Positions 1 to 7,740 of a DNA stretch of 29,679 nt are shown here, in pieces. The DNA comes from JBFGCT01 sp041581055. GTDB taxonomy: Bacteria > Actinomycetota > Acidimicrobiia > Acidimicrobiales > Ilumatobacteraceae. The stretch spans positions 1 through 29,679 of the forward strand of contig JBFGCT010000027.1 in NCBI GenBank assembly GCA_041581055.1, read 5' to 3'. A model generated the notes under the pieces. The model was not told the origin of the DNA. It did not search any database and saw only the letters and a program-made list of their open reading frames with translations. Position numbers and translations under genes: made by a program. The first letter of the stretch is position 1. Every line of letters begins with the position of its first letter.

Positions 1-707
1 CGACGGTGGCCACGCCCCGTGGCTCCACCACGCAGCACAGATCGCACCACTCCTCGAGGCGTTCCTGCACCGCACGAGCCGCTCAGAGCACACGTGAGAG
101 CCGATTCACCGGGCGCGTGGTCCGACCCAGAACGGCGGTCCATATCGTCGCCGGCGATCGAGTGTCCGGCCCGTCCGAGAACCGGCACTATGCGCACCAC
201 TGAGTAGCCCATAACATCGGGCCGTCAGCACCACATGAGCGTCACCCATGTGCCGGTCTGGGGCACCCGATATCGGGCGCCGCAATCCGGCCACGACGCT
301 GCCGGCAGGGTCCGGCGGCGGACACCGGGATCGAAGTGCCGGTGCGCGTCTGCCGAGCTCGCCACGGTTCGGCGCGACGAGCAGCCCAAGACGAGAGCGG
401 GCCCGGGATGGTTGTTGCGTTACGGACTCGCGGGGCGGTTCGTCGATCCGCGCTCGTTGCACAGATGTTGCACGGTCGCACGCCGCGGTAGCTGCGGGGC
501 GGTCCCCGACTCGCCGTTGCCGCGGTTTGCCGCAGCGAGCTCAGCGATGAGACCCACTGCGAGACCGACTGCCGCCGTCGCGATTCTGTCGGTCATTTGT
601 CGGGCGAACTCTCCGGACTGTGGCGGATCTTCGACCACAGTCGAAGTCCTCCGCCCCGCGAAACCCCTGCTAGACAGACTGATATGGACCATGCGACAGC
701 CCACGGA
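1..707. other. Gene-poor left flank, no supported gene
   Basis: I see no convincing protein gene here. Every open frame is rich in Arg, Pro and Ser, lacks recognisable motifs and looks like chance reading of GC-rich DNA. The least bad candidate is a 58-residue minus-strand frame at 420-596 with a short hydrophobic stretch near its start, but its nearest Shine-Dalgarno-like GGAGAG is about 12 bases from the ATG, so I do not call it. The region ends at a tRNA-Arg 3' fragment. For a tRNA read rightward, the integrated element would lie on this left side, so this stretch may be the non-coding end of an integrated or decayed element. No integrase is visible. Confidence 0.5.
616..646. repeat. Two overlapping, mutually exclusive hairpins
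   Basis: GACTGTGG at 616-623 is the exact reverse complement of CCACAGTC at 635-642, giving an 8-bp stem. CTTCGAC at 629-635 is the exact reverse complement of GTCGAAG at 640-646, giving a 7-bp stem with a CACA loop. The two stems share bases 635 and 640-642, so they cannot form together. The pair sits about 60 bases before the tRNA fragment. It could be a terminator, or a binding site for recombination proteins at an attachment site. Neither role is shown by the sequence alone. Confidence 0.55.
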
Positions 708-754
708 ACCGACTTCTAATCCGTAGCGCGCAGGTTCGAGTCCTGCCGAGGGCG
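708..754 (+). pseudogene. tRNA-Arg(TCT) 3'-half fragment, probable attachment-site remnant
   Basis: The stretch follows tRNA geometry exactly from position 27 onward. It has an anticodon stem 708-712/720-724 with one C-C mismatch, a 7-base loop with anticodon TCT at 715-717, and a 5-base variable loop. The T arm at 730-746 has the sequence GCAGG-TTCGAGT-CCTGC, and the 3' acceptor strand is CGAGGGC at 747-753 with discriminator G. The matching 5' acceptor strand would be GCCCTCG, but 682-688 reads ATATGGA, and no D arm is present. This is therefore a 3' half, the usual duplicate left when an integrase uses a tRNA 3' end. The minus-strand SIR2-STAND gene runs into it and takes its stop codon from bases 716-718 in the anticodon loop. 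Confidence 0.8.
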
Positions 755-3700
755 CTCACCGTCGATCGGACGGGCAACTCGGAAGCGCGCGAGCCAGTCC
801 TCTTTCAGCTGCTCGACCGACCGGAACGAGAGCGCCAGGGCATCGCAGATCCGGCGTTCGAGTTCCATGATCCCGACGTCGGAGTCGATGCTGACGTATG
901 CGCTCCGCTCGCACTGGAACCACGTCTCCAAACTCGAGTGTTCCTCGAGTCGCTCGCGGGTCTGCTCGGCCTCGGCGTCGATCATCGCCGACAGCCGTGC
1001 GCGCTTGAGCTGGCCGCTTCGGCGCTGCTCGTTGCGCGTGACGAGACTGGCTTTGGTCGCCAGCATGTGGATGCACAACATGTCCTGCATCTGCAGCTCA
1101 TGCTCCTTCCACACGTCGAACAGTTCGTTGAGTCGGCCGGTGGGGACCTTGACGATTCGGATCTCGTTCGAGAGCGCCGAGTCCCGGGCGTGGCGTTCGT
1201 TGAGCTCCCGCGGGATCGCGCCGAGATCGAGCAGCTCGTCGCTCTCTCTGATGCGCTGGATCAACTTGGGCTGGAACGTCGGCAGCACGGGGTCGTACCC
1301 CCAGGCGCCGAGTACCGACGACGCGGTCGAGACGACCTTCGATTTGGCCGTGCCCGGGACTCCGACGACCACGATCAACGTCGGATGGCTCGCGGATACC
1401 CGTTCGACCGTGATGTGCCGGGCGTACTCCTCGGCGACGCCCATCTCCACGTGTCGATTGAGATCGTCGAAGATCTCGACCGCCCTCGTCGCCAGCTCGG
1501 CGCGGTGATCGCAGATCGCGAGGCCCAGCCGCGCGGACGCCTCGAGGTAGCGATCCTTGAACTCGAACGAGATGACGAGCGCCCGGGCGAAGCAACGGCG
1601 GGAAGCTGATGTGTTCCCGAACTCGAGGAGTATCTCGCCCCGGAGCTGTGCGTTGTAACCGCGAGGGCGACACCGGAGGCGTTCCGACGCCGCCTGGCCG
1701 CGGTCGAGCTCAGCCAGGACGCCCTGGATGTCGAGGCCGTGCGAGTCGTTGGCGCGGAGCTGGACGAGCCGGAGCTCGCCGAGGGAGCGGGAGGCGTCGG
1801 CGACGATTCGATACGACTCGTACTGCTTGGACTGGGCCTCGTCCTGATCGAATTCGCCTTTGCTGATCGCCACGAGCTCCTTCTCCGCCGAGTGGAGGTC
1901 GTCCTTCTTGCGGATCAGTGCCGCGGCGCGTCGGATCTGGGCGCGGGCTTCCTGCCGTGAGGGCGTCAAGCGTGCGGGCGCGTAGGTCACCTCGTCATCG
2001 CCGACGACGCTTGTGGGTTCGTGGGCGAGCTCGATCGCCGCAGTGGCCAACTCGATCGCTCGGTCGTAGTCGGACTCCGGGCCCCCCGCGTGGCCGTAGA
2101 ACCCTGCCTGCAGGATCAGCACCTCTCGATGGAAGGTCTCGCGCTCGGAAGCCCCGTCGACGTGGCCCTCCAGGTACTGCAGCATCTGCTCGGCCTCGGC
2201 CCAGCGCCCGACGACGTACAGGATGTATGCCAGGTCGGCACCCAGCCAGAGGTGGCAATCCGAGGTTCGCTGCTGGGCGTCGGACCCGAGCTCTCGAATC
2301 CAGCAGCCGGCCTCGAACGCGGCGAGCAGATTCGGCAAGTGCCGGGTCAACTCGTCGAGCTGGACCTTGTCCTCCTCCCAGCGCGCCAGGTGGCCCATCG
2401 TCGCCTCGGCCCATCCGAGAATCGTCGAGACGACCTCGACCAGGATCGGATCCCGTTCCACCCGCTTCAGCACCGCCTCCCGAACCGGCGACAACATTCC
2501 GATCGGCGTCAGATTCCCCGGGCCGTCGGGCGAAGGTGACCGACCGCTGTCGGGCTCTACCGCCTCGCCGATGCCTTCGGCGAGACCGCTGTCTCCCAGC
2601 GACCGGAGCGCGGCGTCGACGTCGTGTTTGCCGATCTCGAGGATGGTGCTCAGTTGATCGGCGGCGATCGGCGTCGCCACGATGCTGAGCGCGGTGAGCA
2701 GCGTTCGCTCCCGATCCGACGGATCGTCGTCCACGGTGGCCGCAGCGAAAACCTCGTCCAGTCGCTCCTCGATGGTCCGCTCCTTGATGGTCGTCGTCGC
2801 CCACTCCGGCTCGCCGAAGTCGGGGATCGGATCGGCCCCCGAATTCGGATCACGCGGTGCGGGATCACCGTCGACACGCTCGAACAGCGCGACCGACTCC
2901 TTGGGCAGAGCGGACAGGAGTGACTCGAGCGCGGCGATGTCTTCCTTCCTGGCCAGTTCATCGACACCGTCGATCACGAGCAGCGCGGGCTCGCTCGAAC
3001 GGCTCCACCGATCCCCGCCGAGGATCTGACCGATCGAGCGGAGGTTCTGGTTGCGGTCGACCGTCGCTGTGGCCCGGTGGCGGCCGAGTGAGTACATCAG
3101 CTCGCCGATGATGTTGTCGACGACGAGCCGCGAGCGTGTGTTGCCGGGGAAGAGGCCGATCCGGCCCGGTGAGATCCAGATGACGTGGTGGAACCGATAT
3201 GTGACCGGCAGTTTGCGGTAATCCGATGCGACGCGTCGCAGCACGCGAGATCCGGCGACGCCACCTCGCAGGGCCGCGCGCTCCTCCGAGAACGAGAACC
3301 GCGTCGGGCCCCCTCGCACGCGCCGCACCTCGTCCTTCACCTTGTCGACCACATCGTCGAAACTGTCGCCGTAGTCGACGGGCACGGGGCGGGCGTTGCC
3401 GTCTGCTTCCGCAGAGCGGTCACGTCGACGCGCCTCCACGAGCTCGAGCAGCCGCTCGAGCCGGGGCTCAAGTTCGTTGTGCTCGTCCTCGGCCCGTCGC
3501 TCCCCGTCGTCGTCGCCTCTGCGGTCGGTCGAGTAGAAGATCGTCTCGATGCCGAAGGTCTCCTTCAGCCGGGCATAGTCGGCGCGCCGATCGCTGGGGA
3601 GGAACGCGTAGTGCCGGGGCGAGCCCTCGGACTTCGAGTGGAACCTCGATCGGCGCAACAGGTCCATCAGGTCGGGGTCGGTCAACGACGTTCCGATGAA

Positions 3701-4345
3701 GACCACCGTGCTCGTCGCGAAGATCGAGAACATCCGCAGCAACATCGCGTCGTGCAGGTACTGCTTGTCGTACTCGCCCATCGTGAGGGTGAGCGTCTCG
3801 TCGTTGAGTCGCCCGTGTAGATGGAGCACGGAACGGCGCTTGTCGGCGAGTGAGCCGAGGAACTCGCTGAACGCCGTGTCGTTCCGACCGTCCCACGAAC
3901 GGCACCGTTCCCTGCCAACCGGGCGATGCTGGTGATCTTGCGTGAAGACGTGGTCGCACGCGTCTTCCAGGAGGTCGTCGTAGTTGGTCGTGATGAAGTG
4001 GTTGAACGGGAGCCGAGCGACCAGGAGTTGAAGTAGATCGAGCGTCGGAGCGGACGGGTCGGCCCGCCGCCCGCGCGTTTCGCAGTCTTCGAACTCCTCC
4101 CGCAACACGCGTTGCAGCGCGGTGCCCGACAGATTCCGCGCGTACACCTCGGCGAGCCAGCGCAGGTCGGTCCTGGAGTCCGGCGCCGGCACCTTGCGGT
4201 TGGCGAGGCGGGCCTGCTCGTAGAGCGCGGCGACCAGCTTGGGCCACGTCGGATATCCCGACCGCGCGCTGTACCCAGCTCCGATGAAACCGACCGACTG
4301 GCCACCGACCATCCGCTCGGCAAGGCTCTCCAGCGCGCTCTCCAT
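716..4345 (-). CDS. SIR2-STAND-TPR protein with C-terminal P-loop (putative NADase defence effector/sensor)
   Basis: About 1209 residues from the ATG at 4345, which has a G-rich stretch upstream; ATG 4372 or TTG 4405 in frame would add 9 or 20 residues. Residues 1-250 are a SIR2 domain: GAGYSARSGYPTW near 22-34, TTNYDDLLE at 119-127, HLHG with the likely catalytic His at about 177, and GTSLTDPDL at about 218. Next is a STAND-like NTPase whose Walker A position is degenerate (GGVAGSRVL, no Lys) but whose Walker B is good (LLVIDGVDEL, Asp about 459). Helical TPR-like repeats follow (about 600-960). A second P-loop, GVPGTAKSK, lies at about 995-1003 and begins a kinase-like C-terminal domain. 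Related SIR2-STAND (Avs5-like) proteins sense phage and destroy NAD+. The last 13 or so codons are antisense to the tRNA fragment, so the natural C-terminus may have been altered. It lies 95 bases downstream of the TIR/macro gene. Confidence 0.85.
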   Translation of the reverse strand: MESALESLAERMVGGQSVGFIGAGYSARSGYPTWPKLVAALYEQARLANRKVPAPDSRTDLRWLAEVYARNLSGTALQRVLREEFEDCETRGRRADPSAPTLDLLQLLVARLPFNHFITTNYDDLLEDACDHVFTQDHQHRPVGRERCRSWDGRNDTAFSEFLGSLADKRRSVLHLHGRLNDETLTLTMGEYDKQYLHDAMLLRMFSIFATSTVVFIGTSLTDPDLMDLLRRSRFHSKSEGSPRHYAFLPSDRRADYARLKETFGIETIFYSTDRRGDDDGERRAEDEHNELEPRLERLLELVEARRRDRSAEADGNARPVPVDYGDSFDDVVDKVKDEVRRVRGGPTRFSFSEERAALRGGVAGSRVLRRVASDYRKLPVTYRFHHVIWISPGRIGLFPGNTRSRLVVDNIIGELMYSLGRHRATATVDRNQNLRSIGQILGGDRWSRSSEPALLVIDGVDELARKEDIAALESLLSALPKESVALFERVDGDPAPRDPNSGADPIPDFGEPEWATTTIKERTIEERLDEVFAAATVDDDPSDRERTLLTALSIVATPIAADQLSTILEIGKHDVDAALRSLGDSGLAEGIGEAVEPDSGRSPSPDGPGNLTPIGMLSPVREAVLKRVERDPILVEVVSTILGWAEATMGHLARWEEDKVQLDELTRHLPNLLAAFEAGCWIRELGSDAQQRTSDCHLWLGADLAYILYVVGRWAEAEQMLQYLEGHVDGASERETFHREVLILQAGFYGHAGGPESDYDRAIELATAAIELAHEPTSVVGDDEVTYAPARLTPSRQEARAQIRRAAALIRKKDDLHSAEKELVAISKGEFDQDEAQSKQYESYRIVADASRSLGELRLVQLRANDSHGLDIQGVLAELDRGQAASERLRCRPRGYNAQLRGEILLEFGNTSASRRCFARALVISFEFKDRYLEASARLGLAICDHRAELATRAVEIFDDLNRHVEMGVAEEYARHITVERVSASHPTLIVVVGVPGTAKSKVVSTASSVLGAWGYDPVLPTFQPKLIQRIRESDELLDLGAIPRELNERHARDSALSNEIRIVKVPTGRLNELFDVWKEHELQMQDMLCIHMLATKASLVTRNEQRRSGQLKRARLSAMIDAEAEQTRERLEEHSSLETWFQCERSAYVSIDSDVGIMELERRICDALALSFRSVEQLKEDWLARFRVARPIDGERPRQDSNLRATD

Positions 4346-4440
4346 TTGCCGTCGCCCCCCAGCGCCGTACATCACGACCGTTCGTCGGTCGACTCGGATA
4401 CCCAAATCATCCCAGATCGCGTAATGAGCGACCAGGGGGA

Positions 4441-5676
4441 TTAGGTCACAGCGCGGTCGGGCGAGTGCTCGTCGTCACGTTCGCCGCCGCAGGACTGCTC
4501 CGCCGGCTCGGCTTCTTGAAGGTCGAGCCCGTGCAGCTGACCGGCCTGCAAACACGCGTCGAGGTCGCGATCGGTGTACGCGAGGAACTGAATGCGCTCG
4601 ACGTGCTTGGTGCGCGCCGAACGGAGGACCTTGCAGGCTTCGTCGACCAGCAACCCGATGGTCTTGGTGAGGTCGCCCTTCGCTTTGCCGGATCCGAGGA
4701 TGGGAAACAGCACGGCGACCGGGTTGTCCGGCGTCCACCGTCCCGTGGCGATCTCGTCCTCGATCGCGGCCACGACGACCGTGACGGCTCGCTCGATGCC
4801 ATCGACGGGTTGGTACTCACGGCCGGGGACGGCGTGTACGGCGGCAACGTGGCAGATCCGCTCGACGCCGCGCTCGCTCAGGCCGCCCGACGTGGTGATC
4901 ACGACCTCGAGCGGGCCACGGGGCCTTCTCTCACCGATCTCCTTCTCGAGTGCGTCGAACACGACGTCCTCGCCATCGACTCCGCCGAGCCATCGGATCG
5001 TCCCCGAGATCGACGAGGAGAAGGTGCGGGCCATCGCGAAGTACGTGTTCTCCGAGTTGACCCAGACATTTGCGTCCGCGTCCTGATCGGCGAGACCGCC
5101 GGTGACGATCTCGACGAACCGACCCTCGGGGCCGACGGCGGCGCGATACTTGCGGCCGGGCGGGAGGCGATGCGGTTTGGCCTGCGGAGCGAGGCCGAGC
5201 AGGTCGAGCACCGGGCTGTCGGTCCGGCCGTCGAGTCCGGCCTTGATGTCGTCGGCGATGGCCGCGATCAGGCGATCGGGCTCGCCGAAGCCGACCTCGT
5301 ACTCGATGATCTTCTGGTTGTTGACGTTGAACGGGATCGAGCTGCTCTTCTCGCGGATCAGGACGGTCACTCGGTCGCGGAGCGCGTGGCGCACGCCGAG
5401 TTCGTAGAACACGTTCGGATTTGCGAGGCTCAGGTCGACGACCGCGATGTCGGCATTGAGGAGTTGCTCGAACATCTCGCGGTGGATCGAGCCGGCCCCC
5501 GGCATCTTGTCCGCCCGGTTGATCGTGATGCGTCGGGTCGCATCCTCGCACGACTCGACGGCGGGCTTGATCAGATGGTCATACACATTGTCGAGATGGT
5601 GAACGATGCCCCGAGCATCGACCTTGTCGCCGTAGGGCATGATGACGAAGCACGTCAGTTTCCGCGGTTCAGCCAT
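4441..5676 (-). CDS. TIR/deoxyribosyltransferase-like domain fused to a macro-like domain
   Basis: 411 residues. Residues 1-150 have the FVIMPYG opening and the AD-x-AVVDLS...NPNVFYELGVRHAL core seen in TIR-like and nucleoside deoxyribosyltransferase-like domains of bacterial immune proteins; Glu92 in YELG is the expected catalytic glutamate. From about 190 to 400 the protein looks like a macro domain: WVNSENTYFAMAR (the VNxxN-like strand-loop), VVITTSGGL, and LFPILGSGKAKGD (the glycine-rich phosphate-binding loop). TIR-like domains cleave NAD+ or make cyclic ADP-ribose signals, and macro domains bind or hydrolyse ADP-ribose. A protein that makes and holds or clears an ADP-ribose species is therefore plausible. 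The start ATG overlaps the end of the Nudix gene by 8 bases, so the two are probably translated together. The macro assignment is less sure than the TIR-like one. Confidence 0.78.
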   Translation of the reverse strand: MAEPRKLTCFVIMPYGDKVDARGIVHHLDNVYDHLIKPAVESCEDATRRITINRADKMPGAGSIHREMFEQLLNADIAVVDLSLANPNVFYELGVRHALRDRVTVLIREKSSSIPFNVNNQKIIEYEVGFGEPDRLIAAIADDIKAGLDGRTDSPVLDLLGLAPQAKPHRLPPGRKYRAAVGPEGRFVEIVTGGLADQDADANVWVNSENTYFAMARTFSSSISGTIRWLGGVDGEDVVFDALEKEIGERRPRGPLEVVITTSGGLSERGVERICHVAAVHAVPGREYQPVDGIERAVTVVVAAIEDEIATGRWTPDNPVAVLFPILGSGKAKGDLTKTIGLLVDEACKVLRSARTKHVERIQFLAYTDRDLDACLQAGQLHGLDLQEAEPAEQSCGGERDDEHSPDRAVT

Positions 5677-6196
5677 GGCGCGACAGTAGCCACATCGCTG
5701 CGATCAGTGTTTTGGCATCGTTGATCTCGCCTTCTGCCACCGCGTCGCGCAGCTGGTCGCGGGTGAACTCGACGATCTCGATCTCCTCGCCCTCGCTCGC
5801 CAGCCCGCCGCCGGCGCCGACCCGCCCGCGCTCGCTGACCTCGACGTGGAAAAGGTGAATTCGCTCGGTCGACCCGCCCGGGGACACGTAGAACGAGGCG
5901 ATCGGCTCGATCGTGGAGGTCTCGTAGCCGAGCTCCTCCGCGATCTCCCGCCGAATGCTCTCCGCCGGGTCCTCGCCCTCCTCCACGACACCGGCGGCGG
6001 TCTCGACCAGGAACCCAGGTCCCGCGGCGAGTGTGGGATATCGAAACTGGCGGACAAGCAGGATCATGCCGTCGTCTCGCCTGGAGACGATGGCGGCCGC
6101 CGAATCGCCACGTTCGAGCGCCAGCACGCGCAATTCCCGCCCGCCGACCTCGACGAGCGCCTCGTCGATCTTCAAGAAGTCGTCGAACACCCGCAC
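5669..6196 (-). CDS. Nudix hydrolase, ADP-ribose/nucleotide-sugar pyrophosphatase type
   Basis: About 175 residues from a GTG at 6196; GTG 6190 is an alternative. The frame stays open upstream, but the translated extension has no family character, because it is antisense to carD. A perfect Nudix box (GX5EX7REXXEEXG) spans about residues 69-91: GVVEEGE, then RREIAEELGY. FYVSPGGSTER after the box and DAKTLIAAMWLL at the end are hallmarks of the NudF/NudK group, which splits ADP-ribose or related nucleotide sugars to AMP plus sugar phosphate. It needs Mg2+ and is cytoplasmic. The gene is first in the minus-strand cassette and its TGA lies inside the first codons of the TIR/macro gene. It could clear ADP-ribose produced by its neighbours or be an ordinary housekeeping Nudix enzyme co-opted by position. 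Confidence 0.85.
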   Translation of the reverse strand: MRVFDDFLKIDEALVEVGGRELRVLALERGDSAAAIVSRRDDGMILLVRQFRYPTLAAGPGFLVETAAGVVEEGEDPAESIRREIAEELGYETSTIEPIASFYVSPGGSTERIHLFHVEVSERGRVGAGGGLASEGEEIEIVEFTRDQLRDAVAEGEINDAKTLIAAMWLLSRHG

Positions 6197-6287
6197 ACGT
6201 CGGATGACACGGACATCGTTCGTCTCACCGATGCCGGGATCGTACCAAGCGCACGGGTTCCCGGCGTCGGGCCGCCCGCGCTGTCCG

Positions 6288-6316
6288 GTTCGAATCGGGA
6301 TGCCGCGCGGTATCAT
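6288..6316 (+). promoter_or_regulatory. Candidate carD promoter
   Basis: TATCAT at 6311-6316 is a good -10 candidate about 60 bases ahead of the carD GTG. A weak -35 (GTTCGA) lies at 6288-6293 with a 17-base gap. The whole 180-base divergent spacer between the Nudix gene and carD (6197-6376) should also hold the minus-strand cassette promoter. TACGAT on the minus strand at 6244-6239 is a possible -10 for it. No operator is obvious. A run of C residues precedes the carD ribosome site. Confidence 0.35.
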
Positions 6317-6376
6317 GGGCGGCCGCCGTCGCGTCGTGCGACGCCACCCCCCCCATACCCCCAGGCGAGGTTCTGC

Positions 6377-6898
6377 GTGAGATTCAAGAAGGGCGAAACC
6401 GTCATCTATCCCCAGCACGGGGCGTGTGTCGTGCAGGGAACCAAGAAGATGGAGTTCTTCGGCGAGAAGCAGGACTACCTGGTCCTCAAGACGGTCATCA
6501 ACGAGATGACCCTCAAAGTGCCGGTCGACAAGACCGAGGAGGTCGGGGTCAGGCCGCCGGTGTCGGCCGACGAGCTGGAGGATCTCGTATCGGTGCTCGC
6601 CAAGCCCGACCCGCGGGTGCCGTCGAACTGGAGCCGCCGTTTCAAGAACCACCAGGAGAAGCTGAAGAGCGGTGACGTCTACCAGGTCGCCGAGGTGGTC
6701 AGGAACCTGGCCGCCCGCAACCGTGACGCCTCGCTGTCGGCCGCCGAGCGCACGATGTACGAGCGGGCCCGCGTCAACCTGATCTCGGAGATCTCCCCGG
6801 CGCTCAAGGTGTCGGCCGAGGACGCCGAGCTGTACCTCGACGACGCGCTGGCCAAAGGCGTGCTGAAGACCGCCAAGGATCCCGCCGCAAAGAAGTAG
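6377..6898 (+). CDS. carD: CarD/CdnL-family transcriptional regulator
   Basis: 173 residues from GTG 6377 with AGGCGAGG at 6363-6370 as ribosome site. The N-terminal half (FKKGETVIYPQHGACVV, then DYLVLKTVINEMTLKVPVD) is the RNA polymerase-interacting Tudor-like domain. The helical C-terminal half (NWSRRFKNHQEKLKSGD... AERTMYERARVNLISEIS) is the DNA-binding part. CarD binds the RNA polymerase beta subunit and stabilises the open complex, mainly at rRNA and housekeeping promoters; in mycobacteria it is essential. Length and sequence fit the actinobacterial family closely. The gene is monocistronic here, divergent from the Nudix cassette and convergent with the EEP gene. Its presence suggests core chromosome starts by this point. 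Confidence 0.95.
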   Translation: MRFKKGETVIYPQHGACVVQGTKKMEFFGEKQDYLVLKTVINEMTLKVPVDKTEEVGVRPPVSADELEDLVSVLAKPDPRVPSNWSRRFKNHQEKLKSGDVYQVAEVVRNLAARNRDASLSAAERTMYERARVNLISEISPALKVSAEDAELYLDDALAKGVLKTAKDPAAKK

Positions 6899-6922
6899 CC
6901 GGGGCGTGCGGCGCCGAACCCC

Positions 6923-7654
6923 TCAGGCGAAGTCGCCGACCACCCAGTCGAGGGTGAACCGGACCGTGACCGGCAGGTGGTCGGATCTCCTCGCCCACTC
7001 CGGGCCGCCGCCCGGCACCGAGACCGCGACCTGCGTGGCGTCGCCCGGCAGCAGCACGTGGTCGAGCGTCTGCGTCGGGTCGCCGGCCGGGTTGGTCGGC
7101 GCGGGGATCGCGTGCTCGACGCCGGGGAGCGCGTAGATGACGCTGCCGTCAGCGTCGTCGTTGAAGTCGCCGGCGACGACGGCGGGCGGCGCGTCGCCGT
7201 GCTCGGCGACGATCTCGGCGACCCGCAGCGCCTCGGCCCGCCGTTCGGTGCTCATTGCGCCGGGTGACAGGTGCAGGTTGTAGACGCGGTAGGCGGACGT
7301 GTCGGCCCGCCCGACGAGCGCCCATTGGGCGATCCGCCGGCGAAACGTCCAGCTCGACGCGCTGTCGGAGATCTCGGTGTGGCCGGCGGCGTCGAGGGCG
7401 TGCGGCGTCATGATCGCCATCCCCTCGGCGAGCCGCCAGAGCAGCGGCGTCCACGGCCAGTGCTTGCGCGCCCAGGTGAACCGCATCCCGAGCCGGCTGG
7501 CGAGCCCGGCCGCCTGCGCCCGCCGGATCTCCTGGAGCACGACGACGTCGAGCCCCGCGCCGCGGATCACGTCGGCGACGTCGTCGAGGTCGGGTCGCCC
7601 GGCGCCGCGGACGTTCCAGGTCATGACGCTCCACTCGCGGCCCTCGGTTCGCAT
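6923..7654 (-). CDS. Endonuclease/exonuclease/phosphatase (EEP) family protein
   Basis: 243 residues. It carries the ordered EEP catalytic motifs: TWNVRG near the start, LQEI (metal-binding Glu), NLHLSPG, GDFND (catalytic Asp/Asn), LDHVLLP, and SDHLPV (catalytic His). This superfamily includes AP endonucleases, phosphodiesterases and phosphatases that use Mg2+. The sequence does not fix the substrate. There is no signal peptide or membrane segment, so it is probably cytoplasmic. The start ATG at 7654 gives a short leader; ATG 7624 (beginning MTWNVRG), with GGAG just upstream, is equally likely. It is convergent with carD and divergent from the dehydrogenase gene. Confidence 0.85.
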   Translation of the reverse strand: MRTEGREWSVMTWNVRGAGRPDLDDVADVIRGAGLDVVVLQEIRRAQAAGLASRLGMRFTWARKHWPWTPLLWRLAEGMAIMTPHALDAAGHTEISDSASSWTFRRRIAQWALVGRADTSAYRVYNLHLSPGAMSTERRAEALRVAEIVAEHGDAPPAVVAGDFNDDADGSVIYALPGVEHAIPAPTNPAGDPTQTLDHVLLPGDATQVAVSVPGGGPEWARRSDHLPVTVRFTLDWVVGDFA

Positions 7655-7740
7655 CTCGGAAGTCTCGCGTCTCCCGTCGCCAGGATGGGGAACGGCGTGC
7701 CGTCCACGCTCCTACTCGCGACGTGCGAGGATGGCCCACG

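Noticed and set aside
235..726. Open frame of 163 codons in the left flank
   Set aside because: Composition is chance-like, no motif is visible, and it runs into the tRNA fragment. Competing frames on both strands look the same.
6285..6301. tRNA T-arm-like sequence (GGTTCGAAT with partly paired flanks)
   Set aside because: The stem has a mismatch, and no anticodon, D or acceptor arm can be built around it. It lies in the carD promoter region.
6197..6652. N-terminal extension of the Nudix frame up to 6652
   Set aside because: It is antisense to carD and its promoter region and has no family similarity. GTG 6196 starts at the first residues that fit the Nudix fold.
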